This document shows, in pieces, positions 34,157-45,253 of a stretch of 64,000 nt of DNA (its first letter is position 1; every line of letters starts with the position of its first letter). The DNA comes from Pseudomonas sp. B21-056. GTDB taxonomy: Bacteria; Pseudomonadota; Gammaproteobacteria; Pseudomonadales; Pseudomonadaceae. Location: positions 3,348,001 to 3,412,000 of the forward strand of contig NZ_CP087203.1 of assembly GCF_026016325.1 (NCBI RefSeq). Reading direction: 5' to 3'. Under the pieces are notes generated by a model. That model had not been told where the DNA came from. It did no database searches and was given only the letters and a program-made list of their open reading frames with translations. Made by a program: the position numbers and the translations under genes.

Positions 34157-37100
34157 TCACCCCTTATCCCGCGGCGCCTCAAGAGGAATATCGAGAGTAA
34201 AGGTTGCCCCCTGCCCGCCCCCATCACTGTGCACAGTCAAGCAGCCGCCCATTTCCTGCGCGGCCAGCGCACAGCTGTGCAAGCCGAATCCATGACCGTC
34301 TTTGCGCGTAGTGAAACCATGGGTAAAGATGCGTTTCAGGTACTCTGGCTCAATCCCATTACCATTGTCGGTCACCGTAATACGCAACACCGGCCCATCC
34401 GCGAGGAAGGCGCCAAACGTGATGGACGGGCTGCGATCTTTCACGCTTTCCAACGCTTGCCTGGCATTGCGAATCAGGTTCACCAGGATCAGCAGCACCC
34501 GGTGCCGGTCCAGCAGGAGCAGGGGCAAATCGGTGATTTCCTTGATCACCGTCAGCTCCTGTGATCCGGCACTCATGCGCAAGGCATCATCGATCAGTTC
34601 CGGGACCGGCACAGCCTCGACGATGCTGACGGCAACGGCATGGGACTGCTGGGCAGCGACGACAGTCTTGATGTGGTCAATACCCTTGGTGAGTTGCCCG
34701 AGTTCTTCGATGATGCCCTGCTGCTCCGCCGTCACCACCTCCGCCAGCTTGAGCAGGTAGCCAGGCAGCATCTTTCCTTTGTGGTCTCCGGTGAGAAAAT
34801 CGCTCAGGTCATCGGCGTGTTCGTTTATCAACTGCGCCACCTTGCCCAGCCCCTGGGCTTTGGAGGCGCGCATCTGGCGGCTGACTGTCTCTGCCGATAC
34901 GTTCACGCTGTTGAGGACGTTGCCGACGTTGTGCAGCACCGCTGTGGCGATTTCGGCCATGCCCGCCTGACGGGACTTTGCCTGCAGTTCGGTTTGCACC
35001 TGGCTCATGCGTAGCGCCGCACGAATGCGAGCCTTGAGTTCCAGTGGCGAAAAGGGTTTGGCGATATAGTCGTCGGCGCCGCTCTCCAGCCCGGAGACAC
35101 ATGCCTCACTGCCGCCGCGGGCGGTCAACAGGATGACCGGTAAATGGGCGAAACCGGCGCTGGCCTTGATTCTGGCTGTCAGGCCAAAGCCGTCGAGCTT
35201 CGGCATCATCACATCCGAGAGGATGACATCGATTGGCCGATGCTGCAGGAGTGCCCAGGCCTGCTCTCCATCCGTTGCGGTAGCGACGAAGTAGTCCTTG
35301 TGCAAGAGTTCGCTGAGGTAACCCAGCATTTCCGGGCTGTCGTCGACCACCAGCACCCTGGATTGCGCGGCGTGTTCCGAGGACTGCTCGGCGTCTGCGC
35401 CTTGCGCCCAAGCCCGGTCATTGCTGCTGACGTGGCGGCCATCATCGAAACGCAGGTGACGCTGTTCGGTTGTGGTCGTTGCGCTCGATGACGATGGCTC
35501 GCGCTCATTGCTGGCCTCGCTCGGTACGGTGTTTTGCTCAGCCCCCAGCGGAAGCCGGACAAAGAAGCACGACCCCCGCCCCGGCTCGCTGTTGACGCCG
35601 ACTTCGCCGCCCATCAGTTCGGCCAGGTCCTTGACCAGGGCTAGCCCGATGCCTGTGCCGCTGTAGTGGCGCGTGGCGGAATTGTCGATCTGGGAAAAAC
35701 GCTGGAACAGCAGCGCCAGTTTGTCAGGCGCAATGCCAATGCCCGAGTCGTGCACAGCGAGTTCAAAGCGCTCGCCCTCAAGGGCAGTGGCTGCCACGTG
35801 CACGGTGCCGCCAGCGGGCGTGAACTTGATGGCATTGCTCACCAGGTTGAGAAGAATCTTTTCGAAGTGCCGGGGGTCCAGGTACACCGTGACGAGCGCA
35901 GGATCGATGCTCCAGGTCAAGGTGCAGCCTTTGCTCTCGGCCACCATGGCAGCGTCCTCGGCCAGCACACCCACCGCCTTGTTCAGGTCAATTGGCGCTG
36001 GGCATACGTCAAACTTGCCCGCTTCGGCCTTGGAGAAATCGAGGATGTCGTTCACCCGGTTCATCAGGCGCAGCGCGTTGCGTTGGGCGCGGTCGATTTG
36101 CACACGCCAGTCCGAAGGCACAGTGGTCGCCGCCGAGAGCTGTTCCAGAGGGGCGAGAATGAGGGTCAATGGGGTGCGCAGTTCGTGGCTGACCGTGGCA
36201 ACGAAATCGCTCTTGGCCTGGTTGGCTGCCTCGGCCTGGTTGCGCGCCTGAATGAGTTCGATGGCCTGCGCCTCCAGCATCTCGGTCTGTTGGTGCAGCG
36301 TGTCGGTCCGTTCGGCGACCATTCTTTCCAAAGAGGCCTGGACTTGCTGTCGTTCGGCTTCGGCTTCGGCCTCCAGCACCCGGATGCGCAGGGCATTCTC
36401 CTGGAACACCCGTACGGCACGGGTCATGATCCCGATCTCGTCGCCGCGTCCGGCGTTGGCAATCTCGGCGTTCAGGTCACCGGCCGCAAGCCGGCGCATG
36501 ACGGAGGCCAGGGCCACGATGGGCTGCGCGACAAACCGCGACGAGCTCCAGGCAATGGCGCCAGCCAGCAAAATCGCGACGGCACCCGCAACCACCGTCG
36601 CAAGGATGCCGCGATCTTTGTGGACCTGGGCGTCGGAGCGCGCTTCGCCAGCGAAACGCGCAACCAACAGCCCGGCGCTCCGTGCCTCGTTGCGAACCTG
36701 GTCGCGCGCGTCGCTCAAGGCGTTGCTCGCCTGATGGAACCTGGCGAATGCCGCCCGGTAGCCGGCGATCTGCTCGCTGACCGTCAGGGACGTAGCCTTG
36801 GCCTGCCCTACGGACGAAGGGAGAACACGAGAAAGACGCGAGAGCTCGTCCAGGATGTTGCCGACAGCGCCGGCGACTTCGGCCGACGGAGCCAGACGAA
36901 ACGACAAGGTCTGGGCCTCCAGGGTGGCAACACGTTCAGCGAAACGCTTGGACAATGTTGCGGCGTTGTGCAGCAAACCGGTTGCCGCCTGAATGTCGTT
37001 TGCGTCATGGCTGACGCGCTCGTCTACTTCACCCAACATTGTCTCGAGGCGCTCGACCACATCCCCGACAGCGGCGAGATGCCGCAAAGCCTCGGCGCCC

Positions 37101-37867
37101 CGGAGCCTGGGCGCCTCGTCAAGGTGCTCGACCGCCAGGCTGGCAGCCGCGATCGCCGCCGCCAGCCGGTCCAGGGCCTCGCTCTCCTGAGGCGTCCTCA
37201 TCAGCTCACGCAATTGCTCGACCACCGGCGGGAGTGCCGCGCAGGCATTGCGCGCCGCGGTGGCGGCCGTCCCGTCACCGGACGCCAGCATCCTGGCTAC
37301 ATCGGTGATGATGATCCGTTCGCCGTCGCGCAGGATATCCAGGATGCGATGGGCGCTTTCGATGTTGCTCCTGCGCGTCTCGTGGTCATCGGCGCGGGAA
37401 TCAAGCCCCTTCAGCCCATCGGCGACACCCTGTTCGATGAGGACCGTCGCCTCTCGCATCCGGCCATAGTGGGCTGTCATGTTCTCCGTTTCGCCATCCA
37501 TGGTCAGGGTCGCCGCCCGCAGGGCCGTGATCGCCGCGGCGAGCCTCTCCAGGCTGCCCTTGAGCGATTGCGCCTCTGTCTGCGGAATGGCGGTGAGCCC
37601 GGCAATCGCCGTCGCCACCAAGCCTTCGGCCTGGAGCAGGCTTTCCTGGTCGCGGGTGGCGATGAAGTTTTCCACCCGCCCGGTGGCGCCGTTGACCGAG
37701 GCCAGGATTTCCGCGGAATGGCTGGCGGAGTCCACCGCCCGGACCATGCCTCGCAGGCCGTAGAGGTTCACTACCGATACCGCCAACATCAGGAACACCA
37801 GTGCGGCGACCGCCAGGCCGATCCTGACGGCAATGGGTCTGTCCCTGGCGGGTTTGAATGTCAACAT
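34157..37867 (-). CDS. Hybrid histidine kinase with two kinase modules and a receiver
   Basis: 1236-residue inner-membrane sensor kinase. Layout: TM1 about 15-36; a large helical periplasmic domain (about 37-420); TM2 near 425-445; HAMP (VAQPIVALASVMRRLAAGDL); coiled coil; first HisKA with His561 in VSHELRTPL and an ATPase domain (DSGIGIAPDK, GTGIGLALVKDL); receiver with phospho-acceptor Asp885 (VILSDVMMPKLDG) and Lys in AKPFSP. A second kinase module follows, with candidate His979 (VLHNVGNVLN) and ATPase motifs NLIRNARQAL, DNGNGIEPE and GFGLHSC. No DNA-binding output domain. A helical periplasmic sensor with an adjacent binding-protein gene recalls TorS/TorT. ATG 37867 follows GAGAGG. The cognate output regulator is not in the window. 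Confidence 0.88.
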   Translation of the reverse strand: MLTFKPARDRPIAVRIGLAVAALVFLMLAVSVVNLYGLRGMVRAVDSASHSAEILASVNGATGRVENFIATRDQESLLQAEGLVATAIAGLTAIPQTEAQSLKGSLERLAAAITALRAATLTMDGETENMTAHYGRMREATVLIEQGVADGLKGLDSRADDHETRRSNIESAHRILDILRDGERIIITDVARMLASGDGTAATAARNACAALPPVVEQLRELMRTPQESEALDRLAAAIAAASLAVEHLDEAPRLRGAEALRHLAAVGDVVERLETMLGEVDERVSHDANDIQAATGLLHNAATLSKRFAERVATLEAQTLSFRLAPSAEVAGAVGNILDELSRLSRVLPSSVGQAKATSLTVSEQIAGYRAAFARFHQASNALSDARDQVRNEARSAGLLVARFAGEARSDAQVHKDRGILATVVAGAVAILLAGAIAWSSSRFVAQPIVALASVMRRLAAGDLNAEIANAGRGDEIGIMTRAVRVFQENALRIRVLEAEAEAERQQVQASLERMVAERTDTLHQQTEMLEAQAIELIQARNQAEAANQAKSDFVATVSHELRTPLTLILAPLEQLSAATTVPSDWRVQIDRAQRNALRLMNRVNDILDFSKAEAGKFDVCPAPIDLNKAVGVLAEDAAMVAESKGCTLTWSIDPALVTVYLDPRHFEKILLNLVSNAIKFTPAGGTVHVAATALEGERFELAVHDSGIGIAPDKLALLFQRFSQIDNSATRHYSGTGIGLALVKDLAELMGGEVGVNSEPGRGSCFFVRLPLGAEQNTVPSEASNEREPSSSSATTTTEQRHLRFDDGRHVSSNDRAWAQGADAEQSSEHAAQSRVLVVDDSPEMLGYLSELLHKDYFVATATDGEQAWALLQHRPIDVILSDVMMPKLDGFGLTARIKASAGFAHLPVILLTARGGSEACVSGLESGADDYIAKPFSPLELKARIRAALRMSQVQTELQAKSRQAGMAEIATAVLHNVGNVLNSVNVSAETVSRQMRASKAQGLGKVAQLINEHADDLSDFLTGDHKGKMLPGYLLKLAEVVTAEQQGIIEELGQLTKGIDHIKTVVAAQQSHAVAVSIVEAVPVPELIDDALRMSAGSQELTVIKEITDLPLLLLDRHRVLLILVNLIRNARQALESVKDRSPSITFGAFLADGPVLRITVTDNGNGIEPEYLKRIFTHGFTTRKDGHGFGLHSCALAAQEMGGCLTVHSDGGGQGATFTLDIPLEAPRDKG

Positions 37868-37898
37868 GACCTCTCGCCTCCTCGTTCCCCACGCACAG

Positions 37899-39002
37899 CT
37901 ACTGCTTCGTGACCTCCGGCAGAGGCGCCGACGGCGCCGTATTGTTGATGGCCGCGTCGATCATCGCCGCAACGGACGCCTGGCTGTAAAACGGATTGGC
38001 GGCTCCGCCTGCGGGCATGGTAGCGAGCCAGGTGTCCAGATCTTTCCCATCGATGCGTACCAGCGGCACCTCGACGAACTTCGGCACCTGTTTGCCCGCC
38101 AGAATCTGCTGGGCCACCCAGAAACCCACCTGGGAGACACTCGGGGAGGCAGAGACCGAGACGGTCTCGTAGCCATTGGCATCGCGTTCCTGTTTCCACA
38201 GGGCAAGTTCGTCCTGGCGGTTGCCCATCACGATGATCGGTAAAGGCCGCCCCGCCGCCTTGAACGCCATGGCAGCGCCATAACCATCACCACCCTGAGT
38301 CGCGACGGCATCAATGCTGGGCAGCGACGGCAGCGCCAGCGCCACCTCCTTGCGTGCGACCGAAGCCGTCCAGTTCCCGTACACCGTCTTGGCAAACTTC
38401 AGGCCCGGATAGTCGGCGGCAGCCTTGCGGATACCGTCACTGATATTCTGATCGGTGGCATCGCCCGCAATCCCGCGGATCTCCAGCAGCGTTCCGTTCC
38501 CCTTGAGGCGCTTGGCGATGTAATCCATTTCCACGCGGCCCATGGCGGACCAGTTGTAGTCCACGGTATAAACGCAGGATTCGGTGACCAGGCTGGCCAT
38601 GACGACCACCACGATGCCGGCATTGCAAGCATCCCGGATCACCCCGTTGAGGGCCGTGTCGGATGCGGCCAGGATGACGATAGCGTTGACGCCGTTGACG
38701 ATCATTTCCTGGATATGGGCTGCTTGTTCCGACGCGGAGTTATTGGCGCTGACCACCGGTGCCTCGCGGATCAAGCCATCTTTTTGCGCCTGAGCGGCAA
38801 TCTCCTGCCAGTTGCGCACCATCACCTTGCGGAAATCACTGCCGGCGTAGGAATTGCTGAAAGCAATGCTGTGGCTGGCGGTAGGGCCGCGGGCGACGCC
38901 GTCATCGGCGGCCTGGGCTGGATTGGCGGCGAGCATCGCCAGCCCGCTCAGGCAGACGGCGAAGCACCAATCATGGAATCGGGCATTAATAACTGAGCAC
39001 AT
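37899..39002 (-). CDS. Periplasmic sugar-type binding protein, probable sensor partner
   Basis: 367-residue periplasmic binding protein of the ribose/galactose type (type 1 fold, Peripla_BP_4-like). Signal peptide to about residue 33 (LSGLAMLAANPAQA); ligand-binding segments include AIVILAASDTALNGVI and VATQGGDGYGAAMAF. ATG 39002 has AAAGGAG 5 nt upstream. It is co-transcribed with the hybrid kinase 31 bp downstream, and no ABC permease or ATPase gene is attached. It therefore most likely works as a ligand-dependent partner of the kinase, as TorT or LuxP do, rather than in transport. The ligand is unknown. Confidence 0.87.
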   Translation of the reverse strand: MCSVINARFHDWCFAVCLSGLAMLAANPAQAADDGVARGPTASHSIAFSNSYAGSDFRKVMVRNWQEIAAQAQKDGLIREAPVVSANNSASEQAAHIQEMIVNGVNAIVILAASDTALNGVIRDACNAGIVVVVMASLVTESCVYTVDYNWSAMGRVEMDYIAKRLKGNGTLLEIRGIAGDATDQNISDGIRKAAADYPGLKFAKTVYGNWTASVARKEVALALPSLPSIDAVATQGGDGYGAAMAFKAAGRPLPIIVMGNRQDELALWKQERDANGYETVSVSASPSVSQVGFWVAQQILAGKQVPKFVEVPLVRIDGKDLDTWLATMPAGGAANPFYSQASVAAMIDAAINNTAPSAPLPEVTKQ

Positions 39003-39196
39003 AGGGACTCCTTTCCTCGGCGGCCGACACTTGAAAACCCGTAGACTTTCCTGCAGTAGCGGAGAGCATAGTCTCGATTCAGGTTTCATCTTGCTGAAAG
39101 CCTAGCGTCAATCGCGTCGAACCCCTGCCCTGCAAAACCCTCCAAGCACACGTAAACTGGGAAAATCTTCTCAACCCGCCCCTTTCGGAGACCACA

Positions 39197-41050
39197 ATGC
39201 TTCGTGTGTTTGAACGAAGACTCGACCCTTTCCCGCCCGATGAAGCTCCGCCGCCACCTGTTGGCCTGGCACGGTTCCTGTGGGCCTGCACCCGAGGTGC
39301 GCGCGGCTATATCCTGGTGTTTGCGCTGCTCAGTGCCGGCGTATCGATCTACGAGGCCTGGCTGTTTTCGTTTCTCGGGCAGGTCGTGGACCTGCTCTCG
39401 ACCTGGCAGGCCGGTGGTGAGGCACAGGGACAGGAAAGCCGGGTGCTGTGGGGGATCGGCATCGTGCTGATCGCCAGCATCGGGCTGGTGGCGCTGCGCA
39501 CCATGGTCCAGCACCAGGTATTGGCGATCAATCTGCCGCTGCGGCTGCGCTGGGATTTCCATCGCCTGATGCTGCGGCAAAGCCTTTCGTTCTTTTCCGA
39601 TGAGTTCTCCGGCCGGGTCACGACCAAGGTGATGCAGACGGCCCTGGCCGTGCGCGAAGTCCTGTTCACCCTGATCGAAATCGCCCCCGGCATCGGCGTG
39701 TACTTCATTGCGATCATCGCCTTGGCCGGCGGCTTCGCCCTGAAACTGATGCTGCCGTTTATTGCCTGGATCGCGCTGTTCGGACTGGCCATGCTGTATT
39801 TCGTGCCACGCCTGGGGCAAGTCGGGCAGGAACAAGCCCATGCGCGCTCGTCGATGACCGGGCGCATCTCGGACGCCTACACCAACATCACCACCGTCAA
39901 GTTGTTCTCGCACTCCAAGCGTGAAGCGCACTTCGCCCGCGCGGCGATGGAGGATTTCAAGCTGACGGGTTTTCGGCAAATGCGCCTGGTCAGCCAGTTC
40001 GAGATCGTCAATCAGGCGCTGGTGGTGGCGCTGATCCTTGGCGCTGGCGGCTATGCCTTGTGGCTTTGGCACCAGGGCGAAGTCGGCACGGGTGCGGTGG
40101 CGGCGATCACCGCCATGGCATTGCGTATCAATGGCATGTCCCACTGGATCATGTGGCAGATGACCTCGCTGTTCGAAAGCATCGGCACCGTACAGGATGG
40201 CATGGACACCCTCACCCGTGGCCCGAAGGTGCAGGATGCGCCGGACGCCGGCGTGCTGGTGCCCTCCGGCGGCGCGGTAACCTTCGACAACGTGAGATTC
40301 AACTACAGCGGTGAACGCCAGGTGCTCGATGGACTGAGCCTGAATATCCGCCCGGGCGAAAAAATCGGCCTGGTGGGTCGTTCCGGTGCCGGCAAATCCA
40401 CGCTGATCAACCTGCTGCTGCGCTTCTACGACGTGGACAGTGGTGAGATTCGCATCGACGGCCAGAACATTGCCAAGGTCACCCAGGACAGTCTGCGCAG
40501 CGCCATCGGCATGGTCACCCAGGACACCTCCCTGCTGCACCGCTCCATTCGTGACAACATTGCCTACGGCCGCCCGGATGCGACTGAAGCGCAGGTCCGC
40601 AGGGCAGCGGCCAACGCCCAGGCCGACGGGTTCATCAGCCAGTTGAGCGACCGCCAAGGCCACAACGGCTATGACACCTTGGTGGGTGAACGCGGGATCA
40701 AGCTGTCCGGCGGCCAGCGCCAACGCATTGCCATCGCCCGGGTGATGCTCAAGAACGCCCCGATCCTGTTGCTTGACGAGGCCACCAGCGCCCTGGACTC
40801 GGAGGTCGAAGTCGCCATCCAGGAAAGCCTCGATGAAATGATGCAGGGCAAGACAGTGATCGCCATTGCCCATCGGCTGTCGACGATCGCGGCCATGGAT
40901 CGACTGATTGTCATGGATGACGGACGCATCATCGAACAAGGCACCCACGCCGAACTGCTGGCGAAAAACGGCACCTATGCGCGGCTGTGGCAGCATCAGA
41001 GTGGCGGGTTTCTGGGTGAGGATCAGGGGGTGGCCGAAGCGGTGGAATAG
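39197..41050 (+). CDS. ABC-type multidrug/lipid exporter (fused permease-ATPase)
   Basis: 617-residue half-transporter of the MsbA/multidrug exporter type. Six-helix membrane domain (about 30-330), then an ATPase domain with Walker A GRSGAGKST, signature LSGGQRQR, Walker B ILLLDEATSALDSE and a switch histidine in AIAHRLST. ATG 39197 follows GGAG. Complete and apparently monocistronic; acts as a homodimer in all likelihood. Divergent from the binding-protein/kinase pair. Substrate cannot be deduced. Confidence 0.9.
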   Translation: MLRVFERRLDPFPPDEAPPPPVGLARFLWACTRGARGYILVFALLSAGVSIYEAWLFSFLGQVVDLLSTWQAGGEAQGQESRVLWGIGIVLIASIGLVALRTMVQHQVLAINLPLRLRWDFHRLMLRQSLSFFSDEFSGRVTTKVMQTALAVREVLFTLIEIAPGIGVYFIAIIALAGGFALKLMLPFIAWIALFGLAMLYFVPRLGQVGQEQAHARSSMTGRISDAYTNITTVKLFSHSKREAHFARAAMEDFKLTGFRQMRLVSQFEIVNQALVVALILGAGGYALWLWHQGEVGTGAVAAITAMALRINGMSHWIMWQMTSLFESIGTVQDGMDTLTRGPKVQDAPDAGVLVPSGGAVTFDNVRFNYSGERQVLDGLSLNIRPGEKIGLVGRSGAGKSTLINLLLRFYDVDSGEIRIDGQNIAKVTQDSLRSAIGMVTQDTSLLHRSIRDNIAYGRPDATEAQVRRAAANAQADGFISQLSDRQGHNGYDTLVGERGIKLSGGQRQRIAIARVMLKNAPILLLDEATSALDSEVEVAIQESLDEMMQGKTVIAIAHRLSTIAAMDRLIVMDDGRIIEQGTHAELLAKNGTYARLWQHQSGGFLGEDQGVAEAVE

Positions 41051-41068
41051 GCATGGCTCTGCCTTCCC

Positions 41069-41231
41069 TGTGGCGAGGGAGCTTGCCCCCGCTGGGCCTG
41101 TAGGAGCTGGCGAAGCCTGCGATCTTTTGATCTTTTGATCTTTCGCTTGAGACTCAAGTGTCAGGGGAAAGATCGCAGCCTCGCTTCGCTCGACAGCTCC
41201 TACAGAGGCCAGCGGGAGCAAGCTCCCTGCG
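41069..41231. repeat. Nested REPINs: family B pair inside a family C pair
   Basis: Outer arms (family C, TGTGGCGAGGGAGCTTGC) at 41069-41098 and inverted at about 41207-41231. Inner arms (family B) at 41099-41127, with an internal deletion, and 41168-41206. Between the inner arms is a short ATCTTTTG direct repeat. The order suggests that a family B element inserted into a pre-existing family C REPIN. It lies between convergent genes (ABC exporter and porin). Confidence 0.85.
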
Positions 41232-41260
41232 TTCCAGGCCATAGCCCAACCTGTCGAACC

Positions 41261-42847
<1,587 letters not shown>

Positions 42848-42952
42848 TTATTGTTCTGTCTCGCGATCGACCTTTTTTCCATGGAGGATCAATTGTCAAA
42901 TTCCACGAAAAAAAGGATGCCTCATGGCAAATACGCTGCTACATTTGGCGAT

Positions 42953-42964
42953 GTTAACGTTAAC
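42953..42964. promoter_or_regulatory. Operator palindrome for the LacI-type regulator
   Basis: GTTAACGTTAAC is a perfect palindrome with a central CG, typical of LacI/GalR operators, in the divergent region between the porin and the binding-protein gene, 30 nt upstream of the latter. The LacI regulator encoded at 48840 is the obvious candidate to bind it and repress both directions. Confidence 0.75.
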
Positions 42965-42994
42965 TTTTATAAAAACAAAAATAAAGAGGGCTTT

Positions 42995-44269
42995 ATGAAA
43001 CGACTCAAATCGCTCCTTCCAGCAGCACTGTTCAGCGCTTTTGCCGGGCTTCCCGCCCTTTCCAGCGCAGCCGATCTGACGATCTCCTGCGGTGCGGTGG
43101 GTGCGGAACTGCAATTGTGCAAAGAGGCGGTCGAGGCCTGGTCGAAACAGACCGGCCACAGCGTCGACGTGGTCTCCACGCCTAACTCGGCAACCGAGCG
43201 GTTGTCGTTCTATCAGCAGATCCTCAGTGCGCAGTCCAGCGACATCGACATCATTCAGATCGACATGGTCTGGCCGGGGATGCTGGCCAATCATTTGCTG
43301 GATCTGCGCGAGGTACTCCCCGCCAACGCTACCCAAGGCTACTTCCAGGCCCAGGTGGATAACGCCACGGTGAATGGGCGGCTGGTCACGATGCCGTGGT
43401 TCACCGACTCAGGGCTTTTGTACTACCGCAAGGACTTGCTCGATAAGTACAACAAGCCGGTACCCCAGACCTGGGAGGAAATGACGGTTATCGCCAGGGA
43501 TGTGCAACAGGCAGAGCGCAACGCCGGAAACGCCAATGCATGGGGTTATGTCTTCCAGGGCCGGGCCTATGAGGGTTTGACGTGCAACGCGCTGGAGTGG
43601 ATCAGCAGTCAACCGGACGGCGGGCTGGTCAATCCGCAAGGCGACATCGTGGTCAACAACCAGGCTTCAAGGGCTGCATTGACGCTGGCGAAAAGCTGGG
43701 TGGGCGATATCTCCCCCCGTGGCGTGCTCAATTACACCGAGGAAGAAGGACGTGGCGTATTCCAGTCGGGAAATGCCCTGTTCATGCGCAACTGGCCGTA
43801 TGCCTGGGCCCTCGTGCAAAGTCCGGACAGCGCGGTGAAGGACAAGGTCGGGGTCGCGCCCCTGCCCCGTGGCGGCGCGTCCGGCAGCCATGCCTCCACC
43901 CTTGGCGGCTGGGGCCTGGCGGTTTCGCGCTACAGCACCAGGCCAAAGCTGGCGGCAGAACTGGTGAGCTACCTGACCAGTGCCCAACAACAGAAACATC
44001 GCGCGCTGGTGGGTGCCTACAACCCGGTTATCGAATCGCTCTATCAAGACCCTGAGCTGCTCGCGGCCATACCTTATTACAGACAGTTGCACAGCATTCT
44101 CAACGATGGAGTCATGCGCCCCGCCGCCATCACCGCCGCCCGTTATCCGCGGGTTTCCAATGCGTTCTTCGATCAGGTGCACGGTGTATTGGCGGGAGAG
44201 TTGCCGGTCGATCAGGCGCTGGTCGAACTGGAAAGCGAACTCACGCGCATCAAACGCCGGAACTGGTAA
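42995..44269 (+). CDS. ABC sugar-binding protein (family 1 extracellular)
   Basis: Periplasmic binding protein of a CUT1-type importer. 424 residues with a signal peptide to about residue 25 (ending SSAADL) and the family 1 solute-binding fold (LPANATQGYFQAQVDNATVNG, MPWFTDSGLLYYRKDLLDKY). ATG 42995 follows AGAGGG; the frame runs further upstream but without a signal-like start. First gene of a five-gene operon ending with the GH32 hydrolase, which suggests sucrose or another fructoside as ligand. Confidence 0.92.
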   Translation: MKRLKSLLPAALFSAFAGLPALSSAADLTISCGAVGAELQLCKEAVEAWSKQTGHSVDVVSTPNSATERLSFYQQILSAQSSDIDIIQIDMVWPGMLANHLLDLREVLPANATQGYFQAQVDNATVNGRLVTMPWFTDSGLLYYRKDLLDKYNKPVPQTWEEMTVIARDVQQAERNAGNANAWGYVFQGRAYEGLTCNALEWISSQPDGGLVNPQGDIVVNNQASRAALTLAKSWVGDISPRGVLNYTEEEGRGVFQSGNALFMRNWPYAWALVQSPDSAVKDKVGVAPLPRGGASGSHASTLGGWGLAVSRYSTRPKLAAELVSYLTSAQQQKHRALVGAYNPVIESLYQDPELLAAIPYYRQLHSILNDGVMRPAAITAARYPRVSNAFFDQVHGVLAGELPVDQALVELESELTRIKRRNW

Positions 44270-44290
44270 GCCACAAGGAAGGAAATCACC

Positions 44291-45253
44291 ATGTCTGTCT
44301 CTTCTGCCCACGCGCCCTGCGCCGAGCCCCTGCCCGCCCGGGAAACGCCGGTACAACGCCGTCGAGTCCGCGCCGCCTGGCTGTTCCTGGCGCCGATGCT
44401 ACTGTGCCTGACCCTGGTGGCGGCCTGGCCGCTGTTGCGTACGTTCTGGTTCAGCCTGACCGATGCCAGCCTCGCGGACACCACCGGCGGCACCTTTGTC
44501 GGCTTGAGCAATTACCTGTTCTACAGCGGCTCCGGCTGGTCCGGCGTGCTGGTCGATCCGCAATGGTGGAACGCAGTGCGCAACACCCTGCATTTCACCG
44601 TGGTGTCCGTTGGGCTGGAAATGGTCCTGGGGCTGCTGGTGGCGCTGTTGCTGAACGTCAAGTTCACCGGACGCGCCCTGGTGCGGGCGTTGATCCTGAT
44701 TCCCTGGGCGATTCCGACCATTGTCTCGGCGAAGATCTGGTCATGGATGCTCAACGACCAGTTCGGCATCATCAATCACCTGATGCTCGGCCTCGGCCTG
44801 ATTGACGCGCCCCTGGCCTGGACCGCAGACGCGGCGCTGTCGATGTGGGCGGTGATCATCGTCGACGTCTGGAAGACCGTGCCTTTTGTCACACTGCTGA
44901 TGCTGGCGGCCTTGCAGATGTTGCCGGGCGATTGCTACGAGGCCGCCCGGGTCGATGGCATCCACCCATTGAAAGTATTCTGGCGGGTCACCCTGCCTTT
45001 GCTGATGCCTGCGTTGCTGGTGGCAGCGATCTTCCGCATTCTCGACGCCTTGCGGGTGTTCGATGTCATCTATGTGCTGACGTCGAACTCCTCGAGCACC
45101 ATGAGCATGTCGGTCTATGCCCGCCAGCATCTGGTCGAATTCCAGGACGTCGGTTACGGCAGTGCCGCCTCGAGCCTGCTGTTCCTGGTCGTCGCGGTGA
45201 TCGCCATCGTCTATCTGTACCTGGGACGCCGCCAGATGGAGGTCCGCTCATGA
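44291..45253 (+). CDS. ABC sugar permease 1 (CUT1, MalF-like)
   Basis: Inner-membrane permease of 320 residues with about six membrane segments. The EAA loop that contacts the ATPase is YEAARVDGIHPLKVFWRVTLP. ATG 44291 after AAGGAAGGAA, 21 bp after the binding-protein stop; its own stop overlaps the start of permease 2 (ATGA). Forms the heterodimeric channel with the next gene product. Confidence 0.93.
   Translation: MSVSSAHAPCAEPLPARETPVQRRRVRAAWLFLAPMLLCLTLVAAWPLLRTFWFSLTDASLADTTGGTFVGLSNYLFYSGSGWSGVLVDPQWWNAVRNTLHFTVVSVGLEMVLGLLVALLLNVKFTGRALVRALILIPWAIPTIVSAKIWSWMLNDQFGIINHLMLGLGLIDAPLAWTADAALSMWAVIIVDVWKTVPFVTLLMLAALQMLPGDCYEAARVDGIHPLKVFWRVTLPLLMPALLVAAIFRILDALRVFDVIYVLTSNSSSTMSMSVYARQHLVEFQDVGYGSAASSLLFLVVAVIAIVYLYLGRRQMEVRS

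Noticed and set aside
39086..41242. A 718-codon open frame on the minus strand opposite the ABC exporter
   Set aside because: It is the antisense of a clear ABC exporter with all motifs; long antisense frames are common in high-GC genes and this one has no family character.
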